Positions 27,232-34,444 of a DNA stretch of 47,062 nucleotides are shown here, piece after piece. The notes below the pieces were generated by a model. That model had not been told where the DNA came from. It ran no database searches and saw nothing but the letters and a program-made list of their open reading frames with translations. A program made the position numbers and the translations under genes. The DNA lies in assembly GCA_017536625.1 (NCBI GenBank), contig JAFXGY010000021.1, positions 1 to 47,062 on the forward strand. The letters run 5' to 3'. Source of the stretch: Oscillospiraceae bacterium (GTDB lineage Bacteria; Bacillota; Clostridia; Oscillospirales; Ruminococcaceae). How positions within the stretch are numbered: position 1 is the first letter of the stretch; every line of letters starts with the position of its first letter.

Positions 27232-28200
27232 TTATATTCTGCCGAGCGCTTTCATCTGGGTAAGCACTTTTTCAAGTTTTTCTTCTCTTGTTTTGGCGGA
27301 AATTTCATGGGTGACATATTCCGGCTCCACAAGTTCAAGAATTTCCTGGACCCTCGGATTTTCAAAAGGCTGGTGCTTATCTATATTAAGGATTATATCA
27401 TAGCCCTGGCTCCAGCGTTCGTAAAATTCTTCCTTGGGAGTGATATTAAGAGTTTTGTGACGCTGGATATATTCGCCGGTGGTGGATTTGTGAAGATGGA
27501 GCGCCTTGAAATATTTCGCAAGTTCTCCGTGATTTTTTACGGTATCAAGAACAAAATCAATGCCCTGTTCTTCGGTTGTAATATTCTGCGGTGCGCACAT
27601 AAGATGTCCGGTATCCATAAGAATGCCTTTGTTTTCGTAATCCGTAAGTTCGAGCATCAGAGCGGTTTCGTGGGGCTTTAAAAGCATCATTCCGGGAGTA
27701 AAGAGATTTTCGAACAGAAGCTTGAAATGGTAATTGCGACCCTTTGTAAGGGCGTTTACAATCTCTGCAACGGCGCGGATTACTTCTTCGTCGCTGTGTT
27801 CCCAATTATAAGTAATAACTTCCTCATTTGAAACGTCGTTTACGTGAAAAACAACATATTCAGCGCCAATTTCTTCGGCGTAATCCATATCCGCCTGATA
27901 GGGAAGAAGGAATTCTTCGCGGTTTTTCGCTCTGTAATATCCTTCCCATATTTCCTGTGTTCCGAAATGAAGTTTAAGTTTTTCGATATTATTGTTCCAG
28001 AAATCCAGCCATGCTGGATAGAAAAAAAGATGAACGCCGATGACATTATCCTTATCATAAATTCCGGTCGTATCTTCTCCGCCGCGAATAACTTCGCAGC
28101 CGTCGCAAAGGCAATCAGAGATAAATTTATTCATATCGGCTTTATCTTTATATGCTTTCAGCCATTCGTTTTCGCTGACTACGTTGACAATATGTTTCAT
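27232..28200 (-). CDS. Sugar phosphate isomerase/epimerase-like TIM-barrel protein
   Basis: A 322-aa protein of the xylose-isomerase-like TIM-barrel group (AP endonuclease 2 / sugar isomerase fold). Metal-ligand type strands can be seen: 'EYVVFHVNDV', 'FKLLFENLFTPGM' (Glu), 'LMDTGHLM' (Asp and His) and 'KALHLHKSTTGEY' (His). Substrate is not clear; such proteins include inosose isomerases and endonuclease IV relatives, and the N-terminal 'GCEVIRGGED' and Trp-rich region are not diagnostic. It is a single-gene unit between two sets of terminators. Confidence 0.8.
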   Translation of the reverse strand: MKHIVNVVSENEWLKAYKDKADMNKFISDCLCDGCEVIRGGEDTTGIYDKDNVIGVHLFFYPAWLDFWNNNIEKLKLHFGTQEIWEGYYRAKNREEFLLPYQADMDYAEEIGAEYVVFHVNDVSNEEVITYNWEHSDEEVIRAVAEIVNALTKGRNYHFKLLFENLFTPGMMLLKPHETALMLELTDYENKGILMDTGHLMCAPQNITTEEQGIDFVLDTVKNHGELAKYFKALHLHKSTTGEYIQRHKTLNITPKEEFYERWSQGYDIILNIDKHQPFENPRVQEILELVEPEYVTHEISAKTREEKLEKVLTQMKALGRI

Positions 28201-28240
28201 AAAATCACCCGAAGATATTATACTACAAAAAAAGAATAAT

Positions 28241-28278
28241 AAAAAGAGCCCTTTTGCCGAAAAAGGGGCAGAAGGGCT
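28241..28278 (-). terminator. Second, distal terminator behind tRNA-Val
   Basis: Read on the minus strand, AGCCCTTCTGCC and GGCAAAAGGGCT form a 12-bp stem with one wobble, followed by CTTTTT. It stands about 25 nt beyond the first terminator and about 40 nt before the TIM-barrel start, so it protects that gene from read-through. Confidence 0.75.
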
Positions 28279-28302
28279 GTTCCGTTTTTGCTGAATTTTG
28301 AT

Positions 28303-28332
28303 AAAAAAAGAACCGCAGCATTTGCTGCGGTT
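28303..28332 (-). terminator. Rho-independent terminator of tRNA-Val
   Basis: Minus-strand stem AACCGCAGCA / TGCTGCGGTT with a 3-nt loop, followed by CTTTTTTT. It begins 6 nt after the encoded CCA. Confidence 0.92.
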
Positions 28333-28337
28333 AAATC

Positions 28338-28414
28338 TGGTGGGGACAATAGGACTCGAACCTATGACCCCCTGCTTGTAAGGCAGGTGCTCTAACCAGC
28401 TGAGCTATGCCCCC
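28338..28414 (-). tRNA. tRNA-Val(TAC)
   Basis: On the minus strand, acceptor GGGGGCA pairs with TGTCCCC, the D arm is 'AGCTCAGCTGGTTAGAGC', anticodon loop CTTACAA gives TAC (28378-28380), the T loop is TTCGAGT, discriminator is A, and CCA is encoded. 77 nt in total. Confidence 0.96.
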
Positions 28415-28427
28415 AGACGACTTGTTT

Positions 28428-28456
28428 ATTATAACGCGAAAATAATAAAAAGTCAA
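28428..28456 (-). promoter_or_regulatory. Sigma-A promoter of tRNA-Val
   Basis: Minus strand TTGACT (28451-28456), 17-nt spacer, TATAAT (28428-28433): near-consensus, placed about 14 nt from the tRNA 5' end, as expected for a stable RNA gene. Confidence 0.85.
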
Positions 28457-28489
28457 TACCTTTTTTTGAAATTTTTTCAAAAAAATTAA

Positions 28490-29239
28490 TTATTTTTTTA
28501 CTGCGGCAATAATTGCACGTTCACTGTCTTTTCGAAGGGGAAGAAAGCTGTCTTCATCAAATACCGCTTTCACTTCAAAACCCGCATCGGAAAGCCATTT
28601 TTTAAGATCTTCGATTTCATATGCCTTTTCGGAAAAATCGCTGCTGTACCGGCAATAAAGCCCGTCGTTTTCCGTTTTATCAAAGAAATCGAGGGAAATA
28701 TCGACCGTGACATCATCTTTATCAAGAGAATTTTGCCATACGCAGAAAGTTTTTCCGCTTTCGTAAACAAAGCAGTTGTTACCAAGAACTTCTTTGTGTT
28801 TATATACAGTATTCACATCGAAAACGAAAACAGCGCCACGGTTGGAAAAGAGCGAAACTTTCTTAAAAATATCTTTGACTTCGTCTTCATCGGTAACATG
28901 GTTTATGCTGTCCAAAGCACAGACTGTTGCATCAATGGTTCCGAAAAGGTCAAGCTCGCTCATTTCTTGGCAAAGGAAAAGAACGTCACTTTCGAGCATA
29001 GCTTTCTTTTCCATAGCAACGGAAAGCATTTCGTAAGAATTATCCACGGCAACGATGTCATATCCGAAAGGCTCCATCTCAAAACTGAGATTTCCGGTTC
29101 CGCAGGCAAGGTCGAGCAAAAGCTGTGCACCGGGATTATATTTCTGGATTACGGTATCGAAATATCTTGCTCTTGCGGGATAATCCACATTCGATGTGAA
29201 CTTATCATAAAATCTTGCAAAATCGCCGTAATCGCTCAT
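28490..29239 (-). CDS. Class I SAM-dependent methyltransferase
   Basis: A 249-aa methyltransferase. Motif I is 'LLLDLACGTGNLS' (about 40-52), followed by 'YDIVAVDNSYEML' (acidic ribose-binding turn) and 'DATVCALDSINHVTDEDEV'. The long beta-rich insert after residue 150 resembles the CgeB/YbaJ-like 'DUF4942-free' methyltransferases only in general plan, so no substrate is proposed. The ATG overlaps the stop of the TrpR-like gene by 4 nt, so translation of the two is coupled and expression probably follows that repressor. Confidence 0.87.
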   Translation of the reverse strand: MSDYGDFARFYDKFTSNVDYPARARYFDTVIQKYNPGAQLLLDLACGTGNLSFEMEPFGYDIVAVDNSYEMLSVAMEKKAMLESDVLFLCQEMSELDLFGTIDATVCALDSINHVTDEDEVKDIFKKVSLFSNRGAVFVFDVNTVYKHKEVLGNNCFVYESGKTFCVWQNSLDKDDVTVDISLDFFDKTENDGLYCRYSSDFSEKAYEIEDLKKWLSDAGFEVKAVFDEDSFLPLRKDSERAIIAAVKK

Positions 29240-29538
29240 TTTTTATCCTCGAGTCTGCTGAAAACAAGTGCATAACCGCCGCAGGAATCATAATCTTCGG
29301 AAAGAGAGCGGTTTACACGGCTGATGGTTGCGGTAGAAGCGCCGGTTTCTTCAACAATATCGCTGTAAACTCTTTTTTCAACAAGCATCTTTGCAACATG
29401 AAAACGCTGGGAAAGAGTTTTAAGTTCCGGAACGGTGCAGAGATCGCGGAAAAAGCTGTAACATTCTTCTTTATTTTCAAGAGTAAGAATAGCTTCAAAA
29501 AGTTCTTCGAGTCCTTCATCTTTAAGGCGTTTGTTCAT
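29236..29538 (-). CDS. TrpR-like (YerC/YecD family) transcriptional regulator
   Basis: A 100-aa all-helical DNA-binding protein of the TrpR/YerC family. The helix-turn-helix is 'YSDIVEETGASTATISRVNRSL', preceded by 'CTVPELKTLSQRFHVAKMLVEKRV', the family core. I chose ATG 29538; GAGGAG lies about 10 nt ahead, and a longer GTG reading at 29556 overlaps that site. The promoter carries two palindromic sites, which suggests that it represses itself. The effector is unknown; B. subtilis YerC has no assigned ligand that I can name. Confidence 0.88.
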   Translation of the reverse strand: MNKRLKDEGLEELFEAILTLENKEECYSFFRDLCTVPELKTLSQRFHVAKMLVEKRVYSDIVEETGASTATISRVNRSLSEDYDSCGGYALVFSRLEDKK

Positions 29539-29554
29539 ATACAAAACACTCCTC

Positions 29555-29566
29555 ACACTTTAATGT
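29555..29566 (-). promoter_or_regulatory. Operator-like half of a paired site (downstream copy)
   Basis: ACACTTTAATGT on the + strand, a near-perfect 12-bp palindrome, about 15-26 nt downstream of the predicted RNA start of the TrpR-like gene. It differs by one base from the second copy at 29594-29605. Confidence 0.55.
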
Positions 29567-29587
29567 GCTGAAACACTCAGCTAATTA

Positions 29588-29616
29588 ATATTAACACTTT
29601 AGTGTATGAAAGTCAA
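29588..29616 (-). promoter_or_regulatory. Promoter with embedded operator for the TrpR-like/methyltransferase operon
   Basis: Minus strand TTGACT (29611-29616), 17-nt spacer, TAATAT (29588-29593). The spacer holds the perfect palindrome ACACT-TT-AGTGT (29594-29605), exactly between -35 and -10, the classical place for a repressor. The second copy lies 39 bp away, centre to centre. Confidence 0.7.
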
Positions 29617-29766
29617 GAAAGAAAGTTTAAATTCTTTATAATATAATATACAAATTTTATTGATGTTTTTTGGATATACAAACAAATGTTTTTGTGATAA
29701 AATATTGGTCATAGAGTTTATCCTTCCGGCGTATATTTAAAACCGGAAGGGGAGTGCTTATTTTTT

Positions 29767-30483
29767 ATGAAATATATTGTCGCAAAAGCGGTTTTGCTTA
29801 CTATTTCAGCATTTCTAATTGTTGTTCTGCCTTTTTTATATCTTCCTTCCGAAGAATATTCGGCTGTTTCCTCCAAAAACATAAGAGAAAACAATATAAT
29901 TCTTCTCGATGCCGGTCATGGAGGTGAAGACGGAGGAGCAATAGGAGTCGGCGGTATCATCGAAAAAGATATCAATCTTTCGATAACCCTTAAAACGGCG
30001 AAATTTCTTGAATTTATGGGTTATTCCGCAGAATTTACAAGAATAACGGATAAAATGACCTGTGACGGAGGCCTTGAAACTCAGAGAGAAAGAAAAGTTT
30101 CGGATATAAAAAACCGGCTTTCACAAATGGAAAATTCGCCGTGTCTTTGTTCGGTTTCGATTCACCAGAATATTTTCGGCGGAGAAGCAAGAGGTGCGCA
30201 GGTTTTTTATGGCGGAAATAATCCGGAGAGCAAAGTTCTTGCGGAATCTCTTCAAAGCGGAATTTCTTCAATGCTCCAACCAGAAAACAAAAGGGTAATC
30301 AAGGAAGCGACAAAAGATATTTATCTTCTTTATCATACAAAAAAGCCCGCTGTTCTTGTGGAATGCGGTTTTATTTCGAACAGCGAAGAAGCCGCAATGC
30401 TCAGCGATGAGAATTATCAGAAGAAAATGGCTTTTGCCATCGCTGTTTCATCAGTAAAATACCTTACCGAAAAGGATGTTTAA
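29767..30483 (+). CDS. cwlD: N-acetylmuramoyl-L-alanine amidase, CwlD-like
   Basis: A 238-aa zinc amidase of the Amidase_3 family that cleaves the amide between MurNAc and L-Ala. A membrane/signal segment at 8-27 ('AVLLTISAFLIVVLPFLYL') sends the enzyme out. Zinc ligands are His51 ('LDAGHGGEDGG'), Glu66 ('GGIIEKDINL') and His133 ('SIHQNIF'); catalytic Glu199 is in 'VLVECGFISN'. The single compact domain and length match CwlD, which makes muramic-lactam in the spore cortex; other short amidases are possible. The upstream gap (29617-29766) is AT-rich; I see no clear sporulation promoter in it. Confidence 0.86.
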   Translation: MKYIVAKAVLLTISAFLIVVLPFLYLPSEEYSAVSSKNIRENNIILLDAGHGGEDGGAIGVGGIIEKDINLSITLKTAKFLEFMGYSAEFTRITDKMTCDGGLETQRERKVSDIKNRLSQMENSPCLCSVSIHQNIFGGEARGAQVFYGGNNPESKVLAESLQSGISSMLQPENKRVIKEATKDIYLLYHTKKPAVLVECGFISNSEEAAMLSDENYQKKMAFAIAVSSVKYLTEKDV

Positions 30484-30488
30484 TTATA

Positions 30489-31886
30489 ATGGAAAAACTT
30501 AAGAAAATTTTTGTTTGTTCCGAATGCGGATACGAAACGCCGAAGTGGATGGGGAAATGCCCGGAATGCGGCGAATGGAATACTTTTATTGAAGACGTCC
30601 GTGCGGAAGAGGGAACTTCTAAGCAAAAGACCGCCGGACTTATTATCGGCGAACCTGAAGCGGAAACAGTCACAAGCATTTCTGACGTTTGTGTTGATGA
30701 TGAAATCCGTTATGTCACCGGAATTGATGAACTGGACAGAGTCCTTGGCGGAGGAATAGTAAAAGGTTCTGTAACTCTTCTTGGCGGTGATCCTGGAATA
30801 GGGAAATCCACCATGCTTCTCCAGATTTGCGGAAAACTTTCCGAAAAGATGAAAATTCTTTATGTTTCCGGTGAAGAAAGCAAATCCCAGCTGAAGCTTC
30901 GGGCAAAACGAATCGGCGTTGACAGCAAAAACCTTCTTATTGCGCCATATACAGATATCGGTCAGGTAATAAATGCCATCAGTGCAGAAAAACCCGATAT
31001 TGTTATGGTGGATTCAATACAGACAATGAGCTTTTCCGGAATTGCTTCTTCAAGCGGAAGCGTCACTCAGGTTAAGGAATGTACTTCAATTCTGACAAAA
31101 GTCGCTAAAAAAGCGAATATTCCTGTTATAATCGTAGGTCACGTCAATAAAGACGGTGCCATTGCCGGACCAAAGGTAATGGAACATATTGTTGATACGG
31201 TTCTTCACTTTGAAGGAGAAAGAACCATGAGTTACAGGATTCTGCGTTCCATAAAAAATCGTTTTGGTTCCACCAATGAAATAGGAATTTTCGAAATGAA
31301 CGAAAACGGACTTCACGAAGTGGAAAATCCTTCGGTTGCGCTTCTTTCGGAAAGACCGACCAATGTTTCCGGCACTTGCGTAAGCTGTATTATTGAGGGA
31401 ACCAGACCGATTTTTGCGGAAGTGCAGGCACTTGTTTCAAAAACAGGTTTCGGTGTTCCAAGAAGGACTTCTACGGGATTTGATTTTAACCGCACCGCAT
31501 TGCTCATTGCAGTTCTTGAAAAAAGGGCGGGATATTACTTCGGAAGCATGGATACTTATATTAACGTAATAGGCGGACTTAAACTGGACGAACCTGCGGC
31601 GGATCTTTCCGTTGCCATTGCGCTTATTTCAAGCCTTACTGATACGGTTGTTGACAGCAGTATAGTCGCCTTCGGCGAAATCGGGCTTGGCGGCGAATTG
31701 AGAAGTGTTTCCAATACCGAAAGCCGCATTAAAGAAGCGGAAAAACTCGGTTTCAGCGAAGTGATTCTTCCTATGCAAAGCCTTAAAAAGCTGAGAAAAG
31801 ATGATTATAAAATCAAACTTACCGGTGTTGCAAGCGTGGGAGAAGCTTTTTCCGCAATACGCAAAAAAGAGGTAAAAAGCGAATGA
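30489..31886 (+). CDS. radA: DNA repair protein RadA (Sms)
   Basis: RecA-like branch-migration helicase. The 465-aa protein has an N-terminal zinc finger (Cys10, Cys13, Cys24, Cys27 in 'CSECGYETPKWMGKCPEC'), Walker A 'GDPGIGKST' (100-108), the RadA signature 'KNRFGS', and a C-terminal Lon-like domain with 'GLKLDEPAADLSVAIALISS' (about 360-465). The start lies 5 nt after the cwlD stop. The stop overlaps the next start by 4 nt. Confidence 0.97.
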   Translation: MEKLKKIFVCSECGYETPKWMGKCPECGEWNTFIEDVRAEEGTSKQKTAGLIIGEPEAETVTSISDVCVDDEIRYVTGIDELDRVLGGGIVKGSVTLLGGDPGIGKSTMLLQICGKLSEKMKILYVSGEESKSQLKLRAKRIGVDSKNLLIAPYTDIGQVINAISAEKPDIVMVDSIQTMSFSGIASSSGSVTQVKECTSILTKVAKKANIPVIIVGHVNKDGAIAGPKVMEHIVDTVLHFEGERTMSYRILRSIKNRFGSTNEIGIFEMNENGLHEVENPSVALLSERPTNVSGTCVSCIIEGTRPIFAEVQALVSKTGFGVPRRTSTGFDFNRTALLIAVLEKRAGYYFGSMDTYINVIGGLKLDEPAADLSVAIALISSLTDTVVDSSIVAFGEIGLGGELRSVSNTESRIKEAEKLGFSEVILPMQSLKKLRKDDYKIKLTGVASVGEAFSAIRKKEVKSE

Positions 31887-32629
31887 ATTTTATCGAAAAA
31901 CCTAATTTTCCGAAAGGGCACGCAATAGTCGCAGCGGTTTCTTCCGAAGCGGATGATGTTATTTGTGCGCTGGAATCCGCAAAAATTGCTGTTGTTCCGG
32001 TGGAACCGTGCCAAAATCTTCCGGAAGGAATAGCTTCCCATGCGGATTTACAGCTTCTTCATCTCGGCGGAAAATCCGTGCTCACGGCTTCGTGCTCAAA
32101 AAAGAGCACAGATATGCTCGAAATGCTTGGATTCGATATTTTGAGCACGGAAAAAACGCTTGATTTCAGCTATCCGGAAGATTGCCTTATAAATGCCCAG
32201 ATAATCGGCAAAAATATCATAGTAAATCCCGATGCGGCAGACGAAAATCTTATGCGTTTTGCGGAAGAAAACAATTATAACATAATCGCCGTAAAACAGG
32301 GCTATGCAAAATGTTCAATTCTTGCTGTATGCAATGATGCTGTTATTACGGCGGATCCGGGAATTACTAAAATCTTACAGCAAAAGGAGATCGAAGTTCT
32401 TAAAATAAAAGAAGGCGGAATATATCTTAAAGGATATGATACCGGATTCATCGGAGGATGCGGGGGAATGGTTGAAGAAAAAATCCTCGGAATCGCCGGT
32501 GACTTGAAATCGATAAAAGATTATGAGAACATTAAAGATTTTTTACGCAACAGAAATATTTACGCAGAAAATCTCGGCGGAAAAACTTTGCGTGATATCG
32601 GCGGAATTTTGCCGCTTTGTGAAGAATGA
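31883..32629 (+). CDS. DUF6873-like, GME-fold (amidinotransferase-like) protein
   Basis: A 248-aa soluble protein that resembles the DUF6873 group, predicted to have the pentein/GME fold of guanidine-modifying enzymes. Recognisable pieces are 'HADLQLLHLGGKSVLTA', 'AKCSILAVCNDAVITADPGI' and 'GFIGGCGGMVEEKILGIAGDL'. The internal similarity of these segments would suit the five-fold repeats of that fold. Candidate catalytic residues are the conserved Asp/His in 'HADLQLLH' and the Cys in 'GGCGGM'; a catalytic role is not proved. It is translationally coupled to radA (ATGA). Family assignment is from memory of the pattern. Confidence 0.65.
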   Translation: MNFIEKPNFPKGHAIVAAVSSEADDVICALESAKIAVVPVEPCQNLPEGIASHADLQLLHLGGKSVLTASCSKKSTDMLEMLGFDILSTEKTLDFSYPEDCLINAQIIGKNIIVNPDAADENLMRFAEENNYNIIAVKQGYAKCSILAVCNDAVITADPGITKILQQKEIEVLKIKEGGIYLKGYDTGFIGGCGGMVEEKILGIAGDLKSIKDYENIKDFLRNRNIYAENLGGKTLRDIGGILPLCEE

Positions 32630-32640
32630 ACTATATGCGA

Positions 32641-32668
32641 AAAGCCCGATAAAATCGGGCTTTTTTTA
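32641..32668 (+). terminator. Rho-independent terminator of the cwlD-radA unit
   Basis: AAAGCCCGAT / ATCGGGCTTT stem with loop AAA and a run of Ts, 12 nt after the stop. Confidence 0.93.
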
Positions 32669-32678
32669 TTAAAAAAGC

Positions 32679-32708
32679 TTGACGGGAGAGGGATAATCGA
32701 GGTATAAT
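32679..32708 (+). promoter_or_regulatory. Promoter of the tyrosine recombinase gene
   Basis: TTGACG (32679-32684), 18-nt spacer, TATAAT (32703-32708). RNA would start near 32715, just before the 28-bp inverted repeat. Confidence 0.75.
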
Positions 32709-32721
32709 TTTGATAGAAGCT

Positions 32722-32749
32722 ATTTCGCTAAATAGAAATTTAGCGAAAT
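32722..32749. repeat. 28-bp perfect inverted repeat, dif-like, in the recombinase leader
   Basis: Arms ATTTCGCTAAA (32722-32732) and TTTAGCGAAAT (32739-32749) are exact complements around TAGAAA (32733-32738), i.e. an 11-6-11 layout. No T run follows, so it is not a terminator. It lies between the RNA start and the ribosome binding site of a Xer-type gene. It could be the chromosome-dimer resolution site, an operator, or an mRNA 5' hairpin. Confidence 0.7.
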
Positions 32750-32767
32750 ATAGGGAAGGAGAATATT

Positions 32768-33775
32768 ATGAAAAAAGAGTATTTGAACGATTGCCCCGAA
32801 TTCCTTCAAGATTTTCTGTTTTACATGGAAACCATTAAAGGACGTTCCGAAAGAACTGTTGACGGATACTATCTTGATTTAAGGTCTTTTATAAGATTTC
32901 TTTTAATTGATAATAACATTGTTTCTGAGGATACTGACTATAAGGAAATAAAAATATCCGACGCAAGTTTTGATTTAATTAAAAACGCGACGCGTATTGA
33001 TGCAATGAGATTTCTTTCTGAATTCCAACGCAACCATGATAATGAAGCAAAAGCACGTTCAAGAAAAGTTTCTGCCATAAGATCATTTTATAAATATCTT
33101 ACCGTATCCAGCGGAAAACTATCCGAAAATCCTATGCTTAATCTGGAGACCCCGAAGCTGAAAAAAGCTCTTCCGAAATACCTTACGCTTGAACAGGCTT
33201 TGGAGCTTCTTACACATATAGAAACTACATTTACGGAACGGGATTTTTGCATTATTACGTTGTTTTTGAATTGCGGAATGCGCTTATCGGAACTTTGCGG
33301 AATAAATTTGCATGATATCAGAGATAATCAGCTTAAATTACTTGGAAAAGGCAATAAAGAGCGCATTGTTTATCTCAATAATTCATGCCTTGATGCCATA
33401 GAAAATTATTTAAAAGTTTTAAATTCCGGTGAAAAAGTAAAACGAGTGGATAAAAATGCCCTTTTTCTTAACAGAAATGGTAAAAGAATAAGCCCACGGC
33501 GCGTGGAACAAATCGTGGAACATTGTCTTAAAGAAGCGGGACTTGATGGCATGGGAATTTCTCCGCATAAACTTCGCCATACGGCAGCTACGCTTCTTTA
33601 TCAGGATGCAGGTGTAGATATCAGAGTTCTTAAAGAACTCCTTGGCCATGAAAGCCTTTCGACCACAGAAATATATACCCACGTAAGCAACAAACAAATT
33701 GAAGACGCTTCGAATAAATCTCCGCTTAAAAATGTTAAGCAGTCTAAAAAGAAGTCTGAACAAAAGAAAGAATAA
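32768..33775 (+). CDS. Xer-type tyrosine recombinase
   Basis: A 335-aa site-specific recombinase. An N-terminal SAM-like core-binding domain (about 8-115) is followed by the catalytic domain with Arg172 ('CGMRLSEL'), Lys194 ('LGKGNKER'), His267 and Arg270 ('HKLRHTAATLL'), His294 ('LLGHESL') and the Tyr303 nucleophile ('TEIYTHV'). All catalytic residues are present. It is longer than XerC/XerD (about 300 aa) and its charged tail is rich in Lys. The location beside spoIIM matches xerD (ripX) in Bacillus, so a housekeeping Xer role is likely; an integrase of a lost element is the alternative. Start at ATG after AAGGAG. Confidence 0.92.
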   Translation: MKKEYLNDCPEFLQDFLFYMETIKGRSERTVDGYYLDLRSFIRFLLIDNNIVSEDTDYKEIKISDASFDLIKNATRIDAMRFLSEFQRNHDNEAKARSRKVSAIRSFYKYLTVSSGKLSENPMLNLETPKLKKALPKYLTLEQALELLTHIETTFTERDFCIITLFLNCGMRLSELCGINLHDIRDNQLKLLGKGNKERIVYLNNSCLDAIENYLKVLNSGEKVKRVDKNALFLNRNGKRISPRRVEQIVEHCLKEAGLDGMGISPHKLRHTAATLLYQDAGVDIRVLKELLGHESLSTTEIYTHVSNKQIEDASNKSPLKNVKQSKKKSEQKKE

Positions 33776-34355
33776 TCGGTTCCGAATAAGCAAATAAGAC
33801 CGATGTTAACATCAAAACTGCTGTAAAAGTAATAAACTTTACAACATGATTTTTGGCATTATAATGCGGTTTTTCTGCGGTTTCGTTTTCGATATTAATG
33901 TTTCTTTTGCAATATGATTTTGAAAGATAAATTGTGCTTTCTGAAATGATTATCAGCATGAAGCCATAAAGAAGGTTTATAATAACAAATGATATTGCTG
34001 CATATAAAATATGTTCGCTACCGGAAAAACTATAAAATAATGCATTTTTAAAGCCGTAAATAGCTCCTTCGGCAAAGATGATTACAGGAATAAAATAGCT
34101 TCCGATTAAGCTGAAACCGGAAATAAAAGAAGCTGAAAGCGTTATAAACGGCAAAGTGAAAACATCGAAAAAAGTCCGCCTGAAATTCGATGATTCTTCC
34201 GAAAGAAATGAAAATAAATTTTCACACATATTTTGCGGCAGCAATCTGAGCATGCTCGTCCCGAAAAACGTTCCGAGGATGAGCATTGAACACAGAATAA
34301 AAATATACCTGTTTTTAAATAGCGCTTCAAAAAATTGGTTTCGTTTAATTTTCAA
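33744..34355 (-). CDS. spoIIM: Stage II sporulation protein M (SpoIIM) family
   Basis: A 203-aa polytopic membrane protein with about five hydrophobic segments. The pattern 'FILCSMLILGTFFGTS' near the N terminus, then 'SGFSLIGSYFIPVIIFAEGAIYGFKNALF', matches SpoIIM, which acts with SpoIID and SpoIIP in peptidoglycan thinning during engulfment. The start is TTG 34355 after AGAGGTG. Its 3' end overlaps the 3' end of the Xer gene by 32 bp in convergent orientation. In Bacillus, spoIIM also neighbours xerD (ripX). Confidence 0.78.
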   Translation of the reverse strand: MKIKRNQFFEALFKNRYIFILCSMLILGTFFGTSMLRLLPQNMCENLFSFLSEESSNFRRTFFDVFTLPFITLSASFISGFSLIGSYFIPVIIFAEGAIYGFKNALFYSFSGSEHILYAAISFVIINLLYGFMLIIISESTIYLSKSYCKRNINIENETAEKPHYNAKNHVVKFITFTAVLMLTSVLFAYSEPIILSFVQTSF

Positions 34356-34399
34356 GGATATTGCACCTCTTCCCTTTTTTCACTTCCCTATCAATATAT

Positions 34400-34428
34400 A
34401 AAAAAACAGCTCCGGATATTCCGGAGCT
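34400..34428 (-). terminator. Rho-independent terminator after scfB
   Basis: Minus-strand stem AGCTCCGGA / TCCGGAGCT with a 3-nt loop (34408-34428), followed by GTTTTTTT. Confidence 0.92.
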
Positions 34429-34444
34429 TGTTTATTTTTATCAA

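Noticed and set aside
32722-32749. Rho-independent terminator
   Set aside because: The stem is AT-rich and no T run follows; it lies in a gene leader behind a good promoter.
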